From: Lepeophtheirus salmonis
Lineage: Eukaryota; Arthropoda; Copepoda; Siphonostomatoida; Caligidae
Direction: 5' to 3'
DNA: 64,000 bases
NCBI RefSeq assembly: GCF_016086655.4
Contig: NC_052134.2
Coordinates: forward strand, 5,828,001 to 5,892,000
In this document: piece after piece, positions 11,086 to 24,898 of the stretch
Position numbering within the stretch: the first letter of the stretch is position 1
Layout of the letters: each line of letters begins with the position of its first letter
Notes under the pieces: generated by a model
Databases searched by the model: none
Told to the model about the DNA's origin: nothing
The model's input: only the letters and a program-made list of their open reading frames with translations
Program-made: the position numbers and the translations under genes

Positions 11086-13464
11086 GATCAACTAATCTCA
11101 GTGAGTTGTTTTTTTGTGTACATTTATTCTTCTATACAAAAAAAATTAGGCTTATAAATAATTTTATGTACATATGTAAATCATAAGAATTGTGAAATTT
11201 ACAAAAAAAAAAAAAAAAAATATATATATTTGTCTGAAATTTACAATATAATACAAATAATTACCTAAAAATAGTTACTTTTAACTAATGCATTGACATA
11301 TTTTTATTTAAAATTGTGTACAAAGGTTTGAAAACCTTACGACTGTAAATGTAAATCAATTGTATTATATAAAGACATATTCCTATGCTTATAATATATA
11401 CTCGCAAATTAAGGGGAAAAAAACCAATTTTATTATGCATTAAATTAATCATTAATGCCTGATCAACAAAATATATAGACATTTTTATTCGATGTATGCA
11501 AAAAAACAAAATAATATCAATATTAATGGGGTTGGTTGTTTTTTCTATTAAATCAAGCACTATGCGAATCTGGGATCATTTATAAAAAATTAAATGTTTT
11601 CTTTATGAAGTAAATTGGTTACGCTCTTTTTAATTAATCAATTAATATAAATGCAAATATTGACCTGTAAGAGTCAGATAAGATGTTAGTAATACCTAAT
11701 AGAAAGCTAGACAAACTACTGCAAACCTGATTTTTTTGACTAATTTTGTAACCATAATTTGGCTGTAAGATCTTTATTACCAACTCTGGGACTGTTTATG
11801 CACGTATAATATTTTTCTTGATGAAGTAAAATGGTTACTCCGTGAAAAAAATAAGACAGTGTTTGAGGCTCTTAGAGATCATATTGAAAATTAATATGAT
11901 ACTAAATAAAAACAAAAAGTTTGTTCAAATTCATTTTTTCAGGATATGGATGAGTTCAAAGTTTTTTGGAATTGTAGTGTACGATCCTGGACACAAGACA
12001 TTTCAGTCTTTGCAGTGGACCAAAAGCCATGGGAAGTAACAGAATATATACCTATCAAAAGAGTTGAAATACATAGAAATATAAAAAGTGCACCTGTTTT
12101 AATATGTAATATATGTAGATATTAATGCAAACGAAAGAAAATATAAATCTCTATTTTTTTTGGGACTTTGTATTATTCTTAATAATGTCCATATTTCGTT
12201 ATTAATATTATTATTGTTATCTCTCCCATTTCCTTTCTTCTTCATCACTATTGCATATTGTACATATATTTAGTTCCTTTTGCCTTCTTTGTTGATTGTA
12301 TGATACACAAAGAAGAAAAAAACTAAGAAAGAAAGTAAGTCTATTTTGCCTATGTATTTTTATTGTTAATACATATTGTTCACATAATTAAAAAAAAAAA
12401 AAAAAAATGGGACGTGCTAATATTTCTCTCCCTGCATCCCGAGATTTATTGGGATGTAATGCTGACGAAATGTTTCTGGGAAATCTTGCATTTGTTTTTC
12501 TTTAAACTTGGTTGGGGTACCAAACATAGTTATTATGTGTCGATAAACAGACAAATTTACATATATACTTTGCTTAAAGGATATAGAAATGTTTTCCTGT
12601 TGAGTTTTGGTCTGAATAACCTAAACTAGTACGACAAATTTATTATTTTTAGTGGACTGAATATGATGGTACCTTAATTGGTTTCCTAAAAAAGTTTGAC
12701 CAAGATCGGTCCAAATATAAAATTCAGTCGAGAACGGTTCAAGGTAACAATTCGGTCTAGTTTGGTAGCAAAGTTGGTATTATATAAAATTACGTCTAAA
12801 CCAATATTACACAGAAAGTAGTTTTTGGTCATCATGTTTATTCAAATTGTGAACACGGTACAATGATGTCATACGAAGTTTAAACAGATATATCTCAGAA
12901 AAACTTTTATTCCATTTTCCCTCCAAGAATAAGAAACTCATAATTCAAGCATATCTTGAGATGGATGATCAAGTTATAAGTATTTTTCTTTGACTCCCTG
13001 TATTTTCCTTTGATTCTAAAACTTGGAGGATACAGAATTCTAATGAATCCGGAATCAATGACTTAAGCATGATCATATACATTACTAATTTTCAAATTGA
13101 AATCTTATCTAAGTTATAAATGGTAAATATATTCCAATTGAATAGTTATAATTTTTATGCGATTATATAGATGAATAATGAAATTTTCTGAATGTTATAT
13201 TTATTCACTATTTGTTTTAGAACATATCTTTTATTAATAACGTAATGTAGCATTTTTGTTGAAACATATTATGAAACATCATTGATTTTTAATTTAGAAA
13301 AAATGAAATTTGTTTTTCCGTAATATGTGAGACCAAAAAAATGGTCTTGAAAAAATCACTTATGACCGAACCAGGAAAAATATTTTACTGTAGGACCCAG
13401 TCTTAATATTAGTATCTACTCCTATTTTTTTTGTTTACATTGACTACCTTTGTCTGTCATACAG
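11086..13464. other. AT-rich DNA with weak islands
   Basis: Mostly AT-rich. It includes A18 at about 11203-11220, A17 at about 12391-12407, and a small GC-richer patch at 12408-12520 holding an inverted pair CATCCC/GGGATG. Around 12650-12790 and again near 13320-13410 there are repeated GGTC/GACC words (for example atcggtccaa, attcggtctag, gaccgaacc) that suggest a degenerate repeat. No gene was recognised. Confidence 0.45.
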
Positions 13465-13654
13465 TACAGGGACACCATGACAGAGGACTACATCCGCAGT
13501 GGGCTTCATGCCTTGTACTGTCGCCAGGAAGCCATCTTTGCCGCTAAAGGTGTCTACAATAATGATTAAGAGAGCTCATACACACATCTATTTAATCATT
13601 TTGTTAAATTGAAGTTTTAAATTCTAAATGTTTAGATTTTAATGGACTACTCGG
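13465..13654 (+). mobile_element. Right end of a mariner element
   Basis: This is a truncated mariner consisting of the transposase C-terminus plus its 3' untranslated part and right terminal inverted repeat. The peptide (about 13471-13566, stop TAA 13567-13569) reads D-T-M-T-E-D-Y-I-R-S-G-L-H and then R-Q-E-A-I-F-A-A-K-G-V-Y. This corresponds to the mariner C-terminal pattern seen again at 24.9-25.7 kb (A-M-T-E-D-Y-I-C-S-G). The reverse complement of 13635-13656 reads 'taccgagtagtccattaaaa', nearly identical to the left end of the 24901-25708 element. The N-terminal four fifths of the transposase and the left end are absent. The T-rich tract and CAG before it mimic a splice acceptor, but homology explains the block better. 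Confidence 0.8.
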
Positions 13655-13656
13655 TA

Positions 13657-16600
13657 TTTCATAATTATACAAGCACCAGGTACACTAAATTTTGCTTGTT
13701 TATCACTTGCTAAAAAAAGGAAGAACTTGCAGGCACTAAAAAATCATTGTACGTACTAATAGTGCTTATGATAAAAAGATAATTGATGAAATGTAAGTTG
13801 GACTTACATTAAACCTTATATATTCTTGAATAAATTTAAAACTTAATACTTAAATTCATTGTATTTATTATTTACAGATATGAGTCCATAATTTCCCGAG
13901 AAATGTCACGGAATACTTCCACGGGAAATGAGAAAGGCTAGAACATATATAGTCACGATGCATAAGAGGCTATATAACACTTTTCATAAATATTTGGACA
14001 TACATTGATACTTTTTAAATCAAAGAAACTTCTATAAATGGAACGCACACTTTTTTTCCGTATTCATTTCTTTTTGAAAAACTAAGGACTTTTTTCTGTA
14101 TATAATAGTTATGAAATGAAATACTGTTTTATATTAAAAGAAACTTGTAATTAATATTTTTACCTTATTGCGCCTACTTCGTTAATGTGTGGTCAAAATT
14201 AATATTGCTAGATTTTTGAAATATGAATCCTTGCCTATTTCGAAGATCACGATTTATTGTTTTATTAGAAAATAAAAATATCGAAGAGTTTGAAATTTTA
14301 AATCAAATTTTTGAGGGTTTTTTTTTTTAGAAACTGAAGAATTTATATTTTTAAAACTTTTTATATTTTTGTGGTTGATAGATTTATTTTATGTCGTCAT
14401 AATTATAAATAATAAATTAACTCCATGTAATTCCGTTGGACATTCACTTCAAAATTGTTTAAATTAGTTCCCCTCTTTGGTTTTATAACTATTCCATAAA
14501 TAGTTAAATACTGTCAGTCCTTACAAAGGAAAAATAACCAATTTATGATATTTTTCTTTTATGGTTCACAAATTTTATAAACAATTTATAATTAAAATTC
14601 GTGTAATGTGTGCTTTGACCATTGAATACCAATAAATACATATACTGTACGTGTACACAAAACATAAATATACCTATGCTTGGTACTGTGTATTTAATGT
14701 ATTACGAGTGAATTTTTTCACCAATGAATACAAGCAACTTTCCTTATTTAACATGTGAAAACTGTACAAGACAAACAGAGAGAAAAATTACAAAAAGTAA
14801 TTTTATTACGTAGTTTCTTCCTAATTTATTCGTAAGTTTATAAAGACTCCAAAAAGTAGATGTACATACTATTTTAACGTTTTTATCAATAATATCTGAG
14901 GTATATATATTTTTGGCTTGCCGATATGTTGCAATTTTCAGAGTAAGGAGGAAAAATAAAATAAGACGTTGTATATCTTTTTTTTTTAATTTACATTCAC
15001 GACAATATTGACATCTCTTATAATAGTATTCGAATCCCTACATTGATACTAAAAGTTTTTAATATGGAATTTTTGTTTCTGTTGATAACCTGAAGAGTTT
15101 CCTATATTTTTATCTCCGCCAATGAAATTGAGCGCAGAATATGTTTTTGCCTCTGTTTGTTTGTTTGATAGTCACCAGGAGTACGGTAAAAGTTACGGGT
15201 TGACTTTGATCAAACTTATTACAAAGGTTTTATATAATCACAGGTCATTCATTACATTTTGAGAGGGCAAAGTAACACAAAATGTAAAAAAAAAGTGTAT
15301 AATCGGCCTGAACTTCAGAAATAATTGAGATACATAATTCAATTTGATTTTAGTTGAGAGTTTTAGGCTCTACCGATGCTTAATTTGGTCTAAAGCTGGT
15401 GTTAATATTATTTCATTATTTGGAAGATAACATCTAAGTATAAAGTGTAACCCCAATTGGGTATCATACTGCATAACGGAAAGTAATGCTAATGATTTAA
15501 TGGGAGTTAAAAGTGTAAGTCCCTATCGGACTCAAAGTAGTATACAAGATCAAAAATATCTGCAAATGTCCTAACTTGATTTGTAGTAGGATATGCTTTT
15601 TCTTCTTTAAGTTATGGATGATTGCATCGAATCTGATAAAACAAATTTGTCAGGACTTTCACGTTAATTTTTGGTTTACATACCTACACAACGCTGTAGT
15701 TTATCATTGATATATTACATACTTTATACGAACCATAATTAAGAAAACGGTTGTATCATTTCTTGAAGAGCTCAGTATATATACATTTATGGCTTTCTCC
15801 TATTAACATATCCAATTATATGTTTATCTAAACAACAAAAGAGTCCCACACGTTTCCTGCGGTTATTTGTAGTTTGTAATAAATTCTTCTAATTTTATTC
15901 TCGAAGAATTTTAGTAAACCTTTTAGAGGATATTTATATTTTTTTAATCAATATTCTTCTTTAAGGTGAAACAAATTTTAGAAAGTAACACTTATTTTTT
16001 TGAAATAGTTATTCCAAAATAAATATAGTAACCCTGATGCTGGTGGGACAACATATCGGCTGTTGATTTATTAGAGAGAAGAGGAGTCATTAATCTGCTG
16101 CTAGAGAAGAATGGTGACGTAATCGACGACCCATACATCATGGGTTAGTGATTGGATCGTTCCTATGGGGAAGCTACATCTTTAAAAAAAAAAAAAAACC
16201 CATGATTTCCTTTTTTTCATCCCTGTCAAAGTCATCATGATAGTTTTATGATCAAAGAGGCCCTGAAGTATACAAAATTCATATTACTTTGTTATTGTTA
16301 TCACTCGAATTCCAGTTTAGGCATTCTAAAAATTACCTTCTTTTATAGTGAGTTATTTTTCCTTTTAAAACGAGATTTCGCGTCTGCTGCAATGAAAATA
16401 ATAAATTGAAACGAAATATCTCATGTAATTTCTGTAAAGAAGTTAACTGAACCAAAACTCTTTTTCTATTATTCTTTTTTTTCTCTCCTTTCAAGAAGAA
16501 GGATACAGCTTTTGACGTATTTTCTTATTCTTTTTTTTTTGTGGCACAAAGTATTTAATGCAGATGTCAATGAGGGACTCGAATACTTTTTATATAGATT

Positions 16601-19600
16601 AGATTATGTTTTCTTAACTGTCAAGATGCATCAAGCATAGTGATTGGTTTTATCATATTGCCCCCTCGTTTAATTTAATTATTATTAAAAAGTAAGTTCA
16701 TATATAAATATACATAAGCGTTTGTAGGTTGTCTACAAACTGGTGACATAATTTACTAGTACTCGGAAGTATTAATGATAATAGTTTTGTTAAATATATA
16801 TACACAACATGTCTCAGCCATTCTACAGAACCTACAAAATTATGTTTAAGAACATTCATAGGTTATTGTGGGTCTTTAACAATGTTTTAGAGACTGCAAT
16901 TAAACTGTTATTTTTGAATGCTGGTCACGGTTCGTACTTTATATACTGCATCGCAATGAAAAAATTGTTATCTCACAGATCTGGTATAATTTGATTTTTA
17001 GGATGTGAAATAAAAAGTTTCCTCGTCATATTACAAAGCATACCACAATGCCGGCCTGAATAATTATACGGGTTCTTTATGGAAAATAGATCGACAAGAG
17101 GGATACTGACATTTATATCGAGGAAGGGTGAAGAAATGTAGAGTTTTCTTCCAATTCAAAAATTAATCCCTTTTAACTAATTTTTGTGTTAATATTACTC
17201 GTAAATAACCACAAGAGCTTGTGCTAATGAATGATATACATCAAAACTAAAGATTCTATATAAACAAAGTCTTATTGTGACCCTTGGAAATGGTGTACGA
17301 TTCTAATTTCAACATGCCGTCTGAACTTTTTTTATTAATGTTTATGTTACAAATAAAAAAAATGGCTTCCTTTCTTTCAGGCAATCACAAACAATTGAAA
17401 AAATATGATAATTTTTTTTTTAAAGTTCCTTAAATTGGTCAAATATAGTTGCACTGATTAAGAATTAGTAACATTGCAGCTTTACAAATACTCCATCAGA
17501 CCTAGGAAATGTCTTTGAAGTCCATATACACTTAATTTTTTAACGGGACCTCTACAATATAGACGGCAAAAAATGAATCATTTAAGGCTCAATAGAATCT
17601 GTTATCAAGAATGTCTGACGGCTCTTTCATGGGTTGTAATAACCATAGAAAAATTAAGCACAATGTGAGGTTGCTGTGAGATAATATTTAATGATAAATC
17701 CCATATGTTTGATCTGTTAGCCATGATGTCACGTTGTTCATACAAGCCCATTCATCAGGAGAATTGAGACTATTTTGTCATTTCAAAAGTTAAAAATGAA
17801 TCAAGAAATAACTTTTGCTCATTCATTGGTTGAATAGAGTCCAGTTAAAGGATCAAAGCTTTTAAGTTGCACTATCGAAGGAAAAACAAATGTATTGGGC
17901 ATCGATTATGAAAATGAAAAATAATCTGATTCAAATTGGGTTACATTTAGAACAATAACATATAGAATATCTTTTCGGGGAGGACTGAATCTCAATACAA
18001 CTATTACTTTTCATAACACATTTATCAATCCTTTATTTCTATGTACCTAAGGTATCAGCTCTCCCTTCAGTAACAGATATAGAATTGAACCAGTAAAGAA
18101 AATGGATTTGTGTCTCTTTCACAAGATCCCTGCTTTTAAAATATTCTGATAACATCTTGATGAAAATTTGTACTCTTGAGAACAGTTTAGCCAAAATATA
18201 AATATAAGTTTTAATTTGTAAATCCAAAAAATCATATTATAAATGAAAAAGAGTTTGTGTAATAATATAATATGTATTCCTAAATAATTTTCAGCTTTCA
18301 CCTATCAAACAGTTTTTAAGAATTTACTCTAAGACATGGGCAGATAAAATGAATCCAAAATGTTTTTTTCAAGAAAATACAAAAACCTAGGAATTTAAAT
18401 ATGAAAGCAGCAAATGCTAATAAATTTAAGTTCCATGACCTAAACCCCACAACAAACTGTGTGATGAATCATGGAAAATATCAATTTCTTCGAACAAAAT
18501 CGGCAAGGTGAAATTTAAAACAATCCCTTGGCACTGATTAGAGTCTGAACTTTCGGAGTCTTGTACTAACACAATAGATATTTCTTTGTGGGTAGTTGTC
18601 GAAGCAAGAAAAGTTACTGCTCAATTTTATTTTTGAAAGAATGGTGGGGAGAGGGGGGGGGGTTGAGTTGAAATGTGGAGAGTTCATTCAAAGGTAATAC
18701 TTATGAGCAATAGTTATTTTCTTATTACTTAGATATGGTACTTTTTCTTAAAAATAACAATAATATTTCCTAGGATTATGATAATATATGAAATGCACAC
18801 TTTAAAATTGTTTATCTCAGTAATATTTTTTGAGAAGTTTTTTGTCCATATAATATTAAATGCGTGAGATTTTACACACCTAAGAAACATTTTTATGTTT
18901 CAATTTGAAAGGTAAGTAATGAAGGGTTAAGAAATGAGTCTTTTGGTCCCTTTGTTGTTGAGGCACCACAAATAATCTTTAATTATAGTTAAACATTATT
19001 TATTATATAACAAAATAATGAGAAAACATTATTTAGAAAAAGTTCCATAGTATCAAATATTTGTAATAATGAATTTATATCCATGCACTCGACAGTTTTT
19101 TTTTGTTTTTTTTGCATTATCCAAAATTAATGTTCTTTAGTTTATACTCAAGAAAAAAAAATTATACCAAAAATATTTTGTACTCATATGTTTGACAAAA
19201 ATATTGTGCTTGAACCATTTGCTTTTAACCTAAAAATTATTTATAAATAATAGTTTTTATTTTACATAGACAATGAAAAAAAGAATGCAATAATAAAAAT
19301 AGATACTGGGCCCTACATATGAGTAGCTGACACAAAAGAACCCATTATAACCCCAAAATAAAAATAAAATGTTTCTTAAATTACATCGCTTTGCAAATTA
19401 CTATTTTTACTTTTGTAAGATTATGATACTTGTGTACCAAAGTGTTATAGAGATGGGAAAGAGTGTAATATGATTATGCATAGGTGTGTAATAAGAATGT
19501 ACAAAATATTTACTTTTACAAATTATCGGCATTTTGTACTTAGTGAAGTACTTGTATTCACTTTGCACATCTGTAGTCTCACTATTTAGCCAGAGAGTTT

Positions 19601-19849
19601 ACATTACGTATAATAATGCCTCGGTCTAATGGATCCATATTTAGTCTACAACATCTTTTTATGTCATCATCGGAAAATTTAAATTTTATTATGAGGTGTT
19701 CTCCTCAGAAAATAATAATAGTTGTAAAACTGGGTGTTCAAATGAAATTTTCAAAAAGGAAAAAGTTGTCATTGAGGCAACATTTTACGGCTGATTTACT
19801 TGAAAATTGGCTTGAGTTGTACAATTGAATAGTGGAAAAGAAGTAATTT
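13657..19849. other. Long AT-rich stretch, no gene supported
   Basis: Six kilobases with no recognisable gene. A coding-flavoured island at 16028-16141 is listed separately. Another small one at about 17043-17165 has a partly open plus-strand frame (H-N-A-G-L-N-N-Y-T-G) and no recognised family. A run of ten G lies at 18653-18662 after a GGGGAGA tract. The plus-strand open frame 19616-19828 lies just beyond the 3' end of the next mariner relic and may be part of its noncoding tail. Confidence 0.45.
16028..16141 (+). other. Short coding-like island, unknown
   Basis: About 110 bases of clearly higher GC content in AT-rich surroundings. The plus-strand frame is open for 37 codons and reads V-D-L-L-E-R-R-G-V-I-N-L-L-L-E-K-N, then D-V-I-D-D-P-Y-I-M-G. 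It ends at TAG directly after a donor-like GGGTTAGTG. A TGA sits in frame at the start, with no acceptor between, so a normal internal exon is not supported. The minus strand is also partly open. It may be a fragment of a host exon or of an element; I recognise neither. Confidence 0.2.
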
Positions 19850-20300
19850 GATATATCTACCTCCAGAATCAATAACAACCTAAACCTGGACCCAGAATGA
19901 GGAGTAGGCGTTGACGAGGTAGTTCGTTGTCTCCTTGATGGAGTTAATCAGAGTGTCTTCTTATGACAGGATATGTTAGATTTGTTGTAGATTCAACGTA
20001 GCCAAAGACAAAATAATCAATCTAATTAAGATTCAGACTGCTAGGGAGGGGCTTACGTCCTCCTAAATGAAGAAATAGCTGTACCCACTTGGCCACTTAA
20101 ACGACCTATCTGAAACATGATAAGGTGCTGAGTTTTGTTTCAAGATCCAACGCCGATCTTAAGTGATTTGCTGGATCTAAAGAGACGTCTTGATTTGAAA
20201 TTTCCATGCCGTTTTGGAAAAAATCATCGTCACGGTACAACGCCGTCCCTCTTCTGTAAATTCAATTTCTTTATATCATGAGTAGCAGTTGCCATGATGC
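19850..20300 (-). pseudogene. Mariner transposase relic (C-terminal half)
   Basis: Read on the minus strand, the block contains N-S-A-P-Y-H-V-S (cognate of the D-x-A-P-x-H catalytic block, with D replaced by N). After a disrupted stretch come D-Y-F-V-F-G-Y-V-E-S-T-T-N-L-T, matching the mariner L-D-Y-x-V-W-x-x-V-E pattern after the third Asp, and then I-K-E-T-T-N-Y-L-V-N-A. The C-terminus V-V-I-D-S-G-G-R-Y-I-K lies near 19880-19850. Several stops and frame changes are present. The N-terminal HTH part and the terminal inverted repeats were not identified, so the element's true ends are unknown. Confidence 0.7.
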
Positions 20301-21399
20301 CAAAAACTTCACTAAAGTTTGTTAATACAACAATATTTCTCTTTCCAAAAAATATGGCCAACACACGTAATATCCAATTTGATCTTAAAATTTATATTAG
20401 AATATATTTTTTTTTCCTGTTAGTAGCTAATTACTTATTGGATAATCAAAATTGTATTTAGAGGTACAAACAAATTTATTATCGCTATAGATGATCTCAA
20501 AGTCTGACTGAAACGAAGAAAAATCGAGAAAATATAAAGTCACAACACTCCGGTCCTTTTAGTCTCCAAACCTATCTGGAACCTGGATTGGTATAATTCA
20601 AACATAGGTAATTCATGATGGATATTAGTCTTGAAAAACCTGTTCACCAGCTCTAGGGAGAAGAAGTTAGGTTCATTTTATAAGGAGTACATAGAGATTC
20701 ACAGAGAAGATTGGCTTGTAGCCATACTCCCTACCATACTGGTCCAGCTAAAAACAGAGTCTGTTATAAATAAAAAAAACTTGTTCTAAATATATTTCAA
20801 ATATTTATATTAAAACATTCTTATATTATCTTCATTATGAGATAGGGGGGTTAATGCATTGTTTATTATTCTTTTTACCTGTTTTGTTTTTAATGAGCAG
20901 TCCAATTACTTATCATATCTTCTACTGTGACTAACTTCCAAATTCTTTCTTTTTTTTTTGTAGATATTTGTTGGTCAGATCAGTTTAATTTAAAAAAACT
21001 CATAATAGATTAACATTTGAAATTCTTACCTCAATACACAATATTCTTATTGTTCCAACATTTTTCTTATGTCTTTCTGATTGTCTTGAATCCCAATTTT
21101 TTTGACTTGTCATTTATTTTGCAGGTGTTGTTAGCCATTTTTATACGCTGTGTAATCCGTACTTTGAGAAAAAAGTGCTCTAATATCCACTTGAGCTAAG
21201 TCTTGTTAGATTCAACTGATCCAGCATTGTGTTGCCGTATACTGTATGTGTCATAATGTTTAATGAGTAATAAAAATAATTCAAATCAAAACTCTTGTAA
21301 AAAGATTTAACTAATTAATCCAATACTTTAAAAAAAAATTTCTTTCTTTCTTTAATGTCTACAATTATTTATTAGACACTCTTCCATTGTCAGTAATAC
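20301..21399. other. AT-rich DNA with an unrecognised island
   Basis: A GC-richer patch at about 20520-20760 shows no frame I can match to a protein. The rest is AT-rich. No gene is called. Confidence 0.5.
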
Positions 21400-21668
21400 A
21401 AGCGTCTCATTCTGGACAAAACTCATTTGATAAAAATCCAATTGACTTCAGTTTTATCATCAAATAGGCTTAAATCGTGTTGCTTGTATGTACAGGAGCA
21501 CCATCTCCCATCAAAACAAACTTACCTACGCCATAGGTAACCTCGAGGAGTTGAATCACTTTTTGCATAAGGAGATTTTTATTTTTGAACACATTGAATG
21601 GGTATTCAATAAATATAGGAGGGAAACCTTTTCCCTTAAAGCTAACACAAACTAACAGCAGGCTAGAC
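21400..21668 (-). pseudogene. Mariner-like transposase fragment
   Basis: The minus-strand reading keeps one frame for about 60 codons: V-C-V-S-F-K-G-K-G-F-P-P-I-F-I-E-Y-P-F-N-V-F, then F-V-L-M-G-D-G-A-P-V-H-T-S-N-T-I. The second block is the D-G-A-P-x-H-T segment around the second catalytic Asp of mariner/IS630 transposases. The first resembles the preceding x-P-P-I-F segment. Stops follow (after T-I, and again near C-P-E). The expected L-N-P-L-D block was not found downstream. Sequence up to about 22200 may belong to the same element, but I cannot align it. Confidence 0.65.
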
Positions 21669-24600
21669 TCTAGCAGGGTGGTTGGTCTCCATAGTTGGGT
21701 TTAGAGCAAGTAATGTAATATATTACTCCAGTTCTCTCACAGTCAACCAAATGACGAATATGTACAACCGTTTTTGATTTAGTTACACAGATTCCTTTAT
21801 TAATATCAAAAATGGGCCGCAATTGCATTTACACATTGCACATATAACCAGAGCAGTTTCCATACTATAAATGATTGTATCTTCAGGATGAATAAGGGGT
21901 CGGGGTAGAGTGATTTTAGGTGGATTATCTGATCACTGTGAGATAGACTCAAATGCAAGATTTCTTATCTGTTTATTAATATTGGTTCGAAGTTGCATTC
22001 ACTCGTCCTTTATATTTGCAAATTTTAATTGAAACTGCTTGAGTTCTTTTTTTCTTTGCCACTTACGAGAAGAACTTGATAATCAGTCTCTTCATACTTT
22101 GATAAATGGAATTACCATTGGTCTAAATGATCTTCAGACGGGAAGGCTCAGATCCTGGTTAAGTTTCGTTCAAACGCTGAGAACAAACATGTAACTTTGT
22201 ATGGCTACCTTGAATAGTACAAATAATTTTCCTCCACATATTATAGAAGTATAAGGAGGGGGAGGGGTATGATACATCTTTAACAAAAAAAGTTACTCGA
22301 TGAATAAAAACCTAGATGATAGCCACAAACTAATGCGATGCACCTTTGATCATGCGGGGAATGTAGATTGCCTACGACGTGACTGTGTTAGTTTATTGTC
22401 GAAAGATTCTTTATAAATAAATTCAGGATTGCTACAACAAACGCAAGTCTATATATTTTAATATATCTATTCCACAACTGAAGTATCTCATATTTATATC
22501 AGACTAGATATCAAAGGAACACAACTTATATTCACATAAGCATATAATGGATCACAGACAGTGGATTCGTAAAGTTCACACAGTCTTTCAGAAGAAACCC
22601 AAAAATGTCAGCATTTTGAGCATTATTTTTTCTTCCAGGAAGGCATAAAGATATTATATGTTGATCGAATGGGAAGTATTAATGTATATTCTGTTGGGCT
22701 TCTAATAACTGCTACTGTAGTGTGGGGAGTGAAGTTCTCATCCCAATTCGAATTTTGTTGACCAATCTGTAACGACATTGGCTGTATTTGCTGCAAGACA
22801 AAGTATTGTATACATATATATTTATAAACTATTATAAATATATTTAAAATAGTTAGTATATCGGTCTGGAACTAATGCTTCATAAATCTTCAATACTGCC
22901 CTTTCTTGTTAATTATTACATTTTTCTCGGAAGCAATGATATAAAAGGCAGTTAATATAAAGGAGAATTCTTTAAATCAACAGTAATACACGTCTAACTG
23001 CCGCCTTCTCCTCGGTCTATACAAAAGTCGAATCCTTAATGATGTTAACTCTTTTCCTAGAGTAATATTGCTAAAACCACAGTGAAGTTGGTAATGGGAG
23101 TCAACGAATTAATTACATTTAGCAACAAAATTTCACGTTTTTTTGCCTCATATTGAAATGGTATTTTGCTAATAAATTTTGCCTCGTCTAATATGAAAAT
23201 AACCCTAACAATGCAAAATTAAAATTTCTGTGAACTTTTTAGAATATTTTTTTACATAATTTACATAGTTTTTGCAATGTAAATGCTTAACCCATTCTCT
23301 TATGAATTAAAAACAGGAGAATTGAAATAAAAAAGTTGTCTTTCTTTTTTGTAATATTTTGAGTATCAGAAATATACCCCAAGAAGAAAAAAAAGACTTT
23401 ATATTTTGGAAAAAAATAAAGAAACATTATGAAGTAAAATTCCATATTGCTTAAAAACGAAAATATTGTATTTTAGCATTCTAAAATAGTCATTATTATA
23501 CTTAACTGATGTGAAATTTTATTACATATAACATATTTTTATTATTATTCTAGTAATGAATAGTTTATTTAAAATTTCCTGGACAAAAATATATAAAGAT
23601 TATTAAAAATTAATAGATTGAAACAATCGCAAACAAATAAACTCCAATATTTCCCATGCCGAAAAGCACTAATATTAATCCTTAAACATATATTACGACA
23701 ATAATTCTCGCTGATCATTCTTTTTTAATAATAGATACTATTTTCTGAAGTTTTGCTCTTGGGAAACGTTATGAGAGAAAGGGTTACAAGACCTTAATAA
23801 AAGAAAAAATAAAATATAGTTTTTCGACAACATATATGTTATAATTTTTTTTTAAATTTTGTTTATATTTTTAATTGGAAAATATACTTTTTAAGTACGA
23901 ATGATGGACCTCAGATGGATCTTTTCCTAGTAGTCAAATAAATTTATCATATTTGATTGCAATGATAAAAATTATAGTGGTTGTAGTGAAGACATACAAT
24001 TTCATAATTTAAAAAAATCTACACTGTGTAACATCGTGGTTTTTTCGGGGGGCACTCATGATATGTATTTATATTGCTTGAAAAGCAATGTGAAATGAAT
24101 TTACAAGAAGTAATAACGAAAAAAATGTTGTCATGAGCTTATGATGTGTAGCATAAGAAGGAAAAATCATCTTGGGGATCATGAATTCCTACGAAGTTGA
24201 TACCAAAATAGGGATAAATGTTCCTTGTATACAGATTTTTTACTTCATGTTTCTTCTGTGCAAATTAATTTTTTATTACTCGAATAGAGTTATTTAGGTG
24301 AACGTTGATTATCAGGGTATTTTTATTATATTCGGATTTCACTGTTGTTATTAGTAAAAAAAAACTATCTTGTTTTATATTATTTCAAATATAAAGTATT
24401 TTGTTATAAAGGTTATGTTAATGTTGTTTGAGGTAAAAGCAATTCAGAACAAAATAATTCCTTCCAAGGACAAAAATTTGTCACTCCCGCCTTTTTTTGG
24501 TCGTTTCAAAAGTCGCATCTCTAGTGATACTCATTTTTTCATTGGAGTCATATAGCAGAACCCGAAATATTAGTGATATTTAAAATATTGCCATTACAAA

Positions 24601-24896
24601 GGAGGGACAAGTAGTATTGGCAAATTTAAAAAAAAAAGCTGATATCCACATGACCATAAATTTAGCTCTTTGATACATAATCATCAATATTAATCCATCA
24701 CATGACATATTTGCAACTGTTTTTGTTCTTTTTCCACTATAGGCCTATAACATTTTCCAATTTATTAGGCTTATACATTGCTTTTGTTATCATATCATTA
24801 CATACTTAAAATTATACATTGATATATGCTTTTGTTAAAATTGATTGAATATATTATGCATTGCTCGGATTTTCTTATAAATTACAATATTTACAG
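21669..24896. other. AT-rich DNA, no gene recognised
   Basis: The first 500 bases may be the decayed N-terminal part of the mariner relic to the left. G-rich spots occur at 22255-22267 (aggagggggagggg) and 24047-24053. Nothing else was recognised. Confidence 0.5.
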
Positions 24897-24898
24897 TA

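Noticed and set aside
13440..13569. Apparent terminal exon with a pyrimidine tract and CAG before it
   Set aside because: The peptide matches the mariner C-terminus found at 25.0-25.1 kb, and a mariner TIR follows at 13635-13656, so it is an element end.
17043..17165. Possible piggyBac-like C-terminal peptide
   Set aside because: Only a vague resemblance around N-A-G-L-N-N; key piggyBac residues and flanking TTAA were not found.
18649..18662. G-rich tract GGGGAGA plus ten G, possible G-quadruplex
   Set aside because: Only two clear G blocks are separated by a loop; quadruplex formation from one long run is possible but it has no gene or promoter context here.
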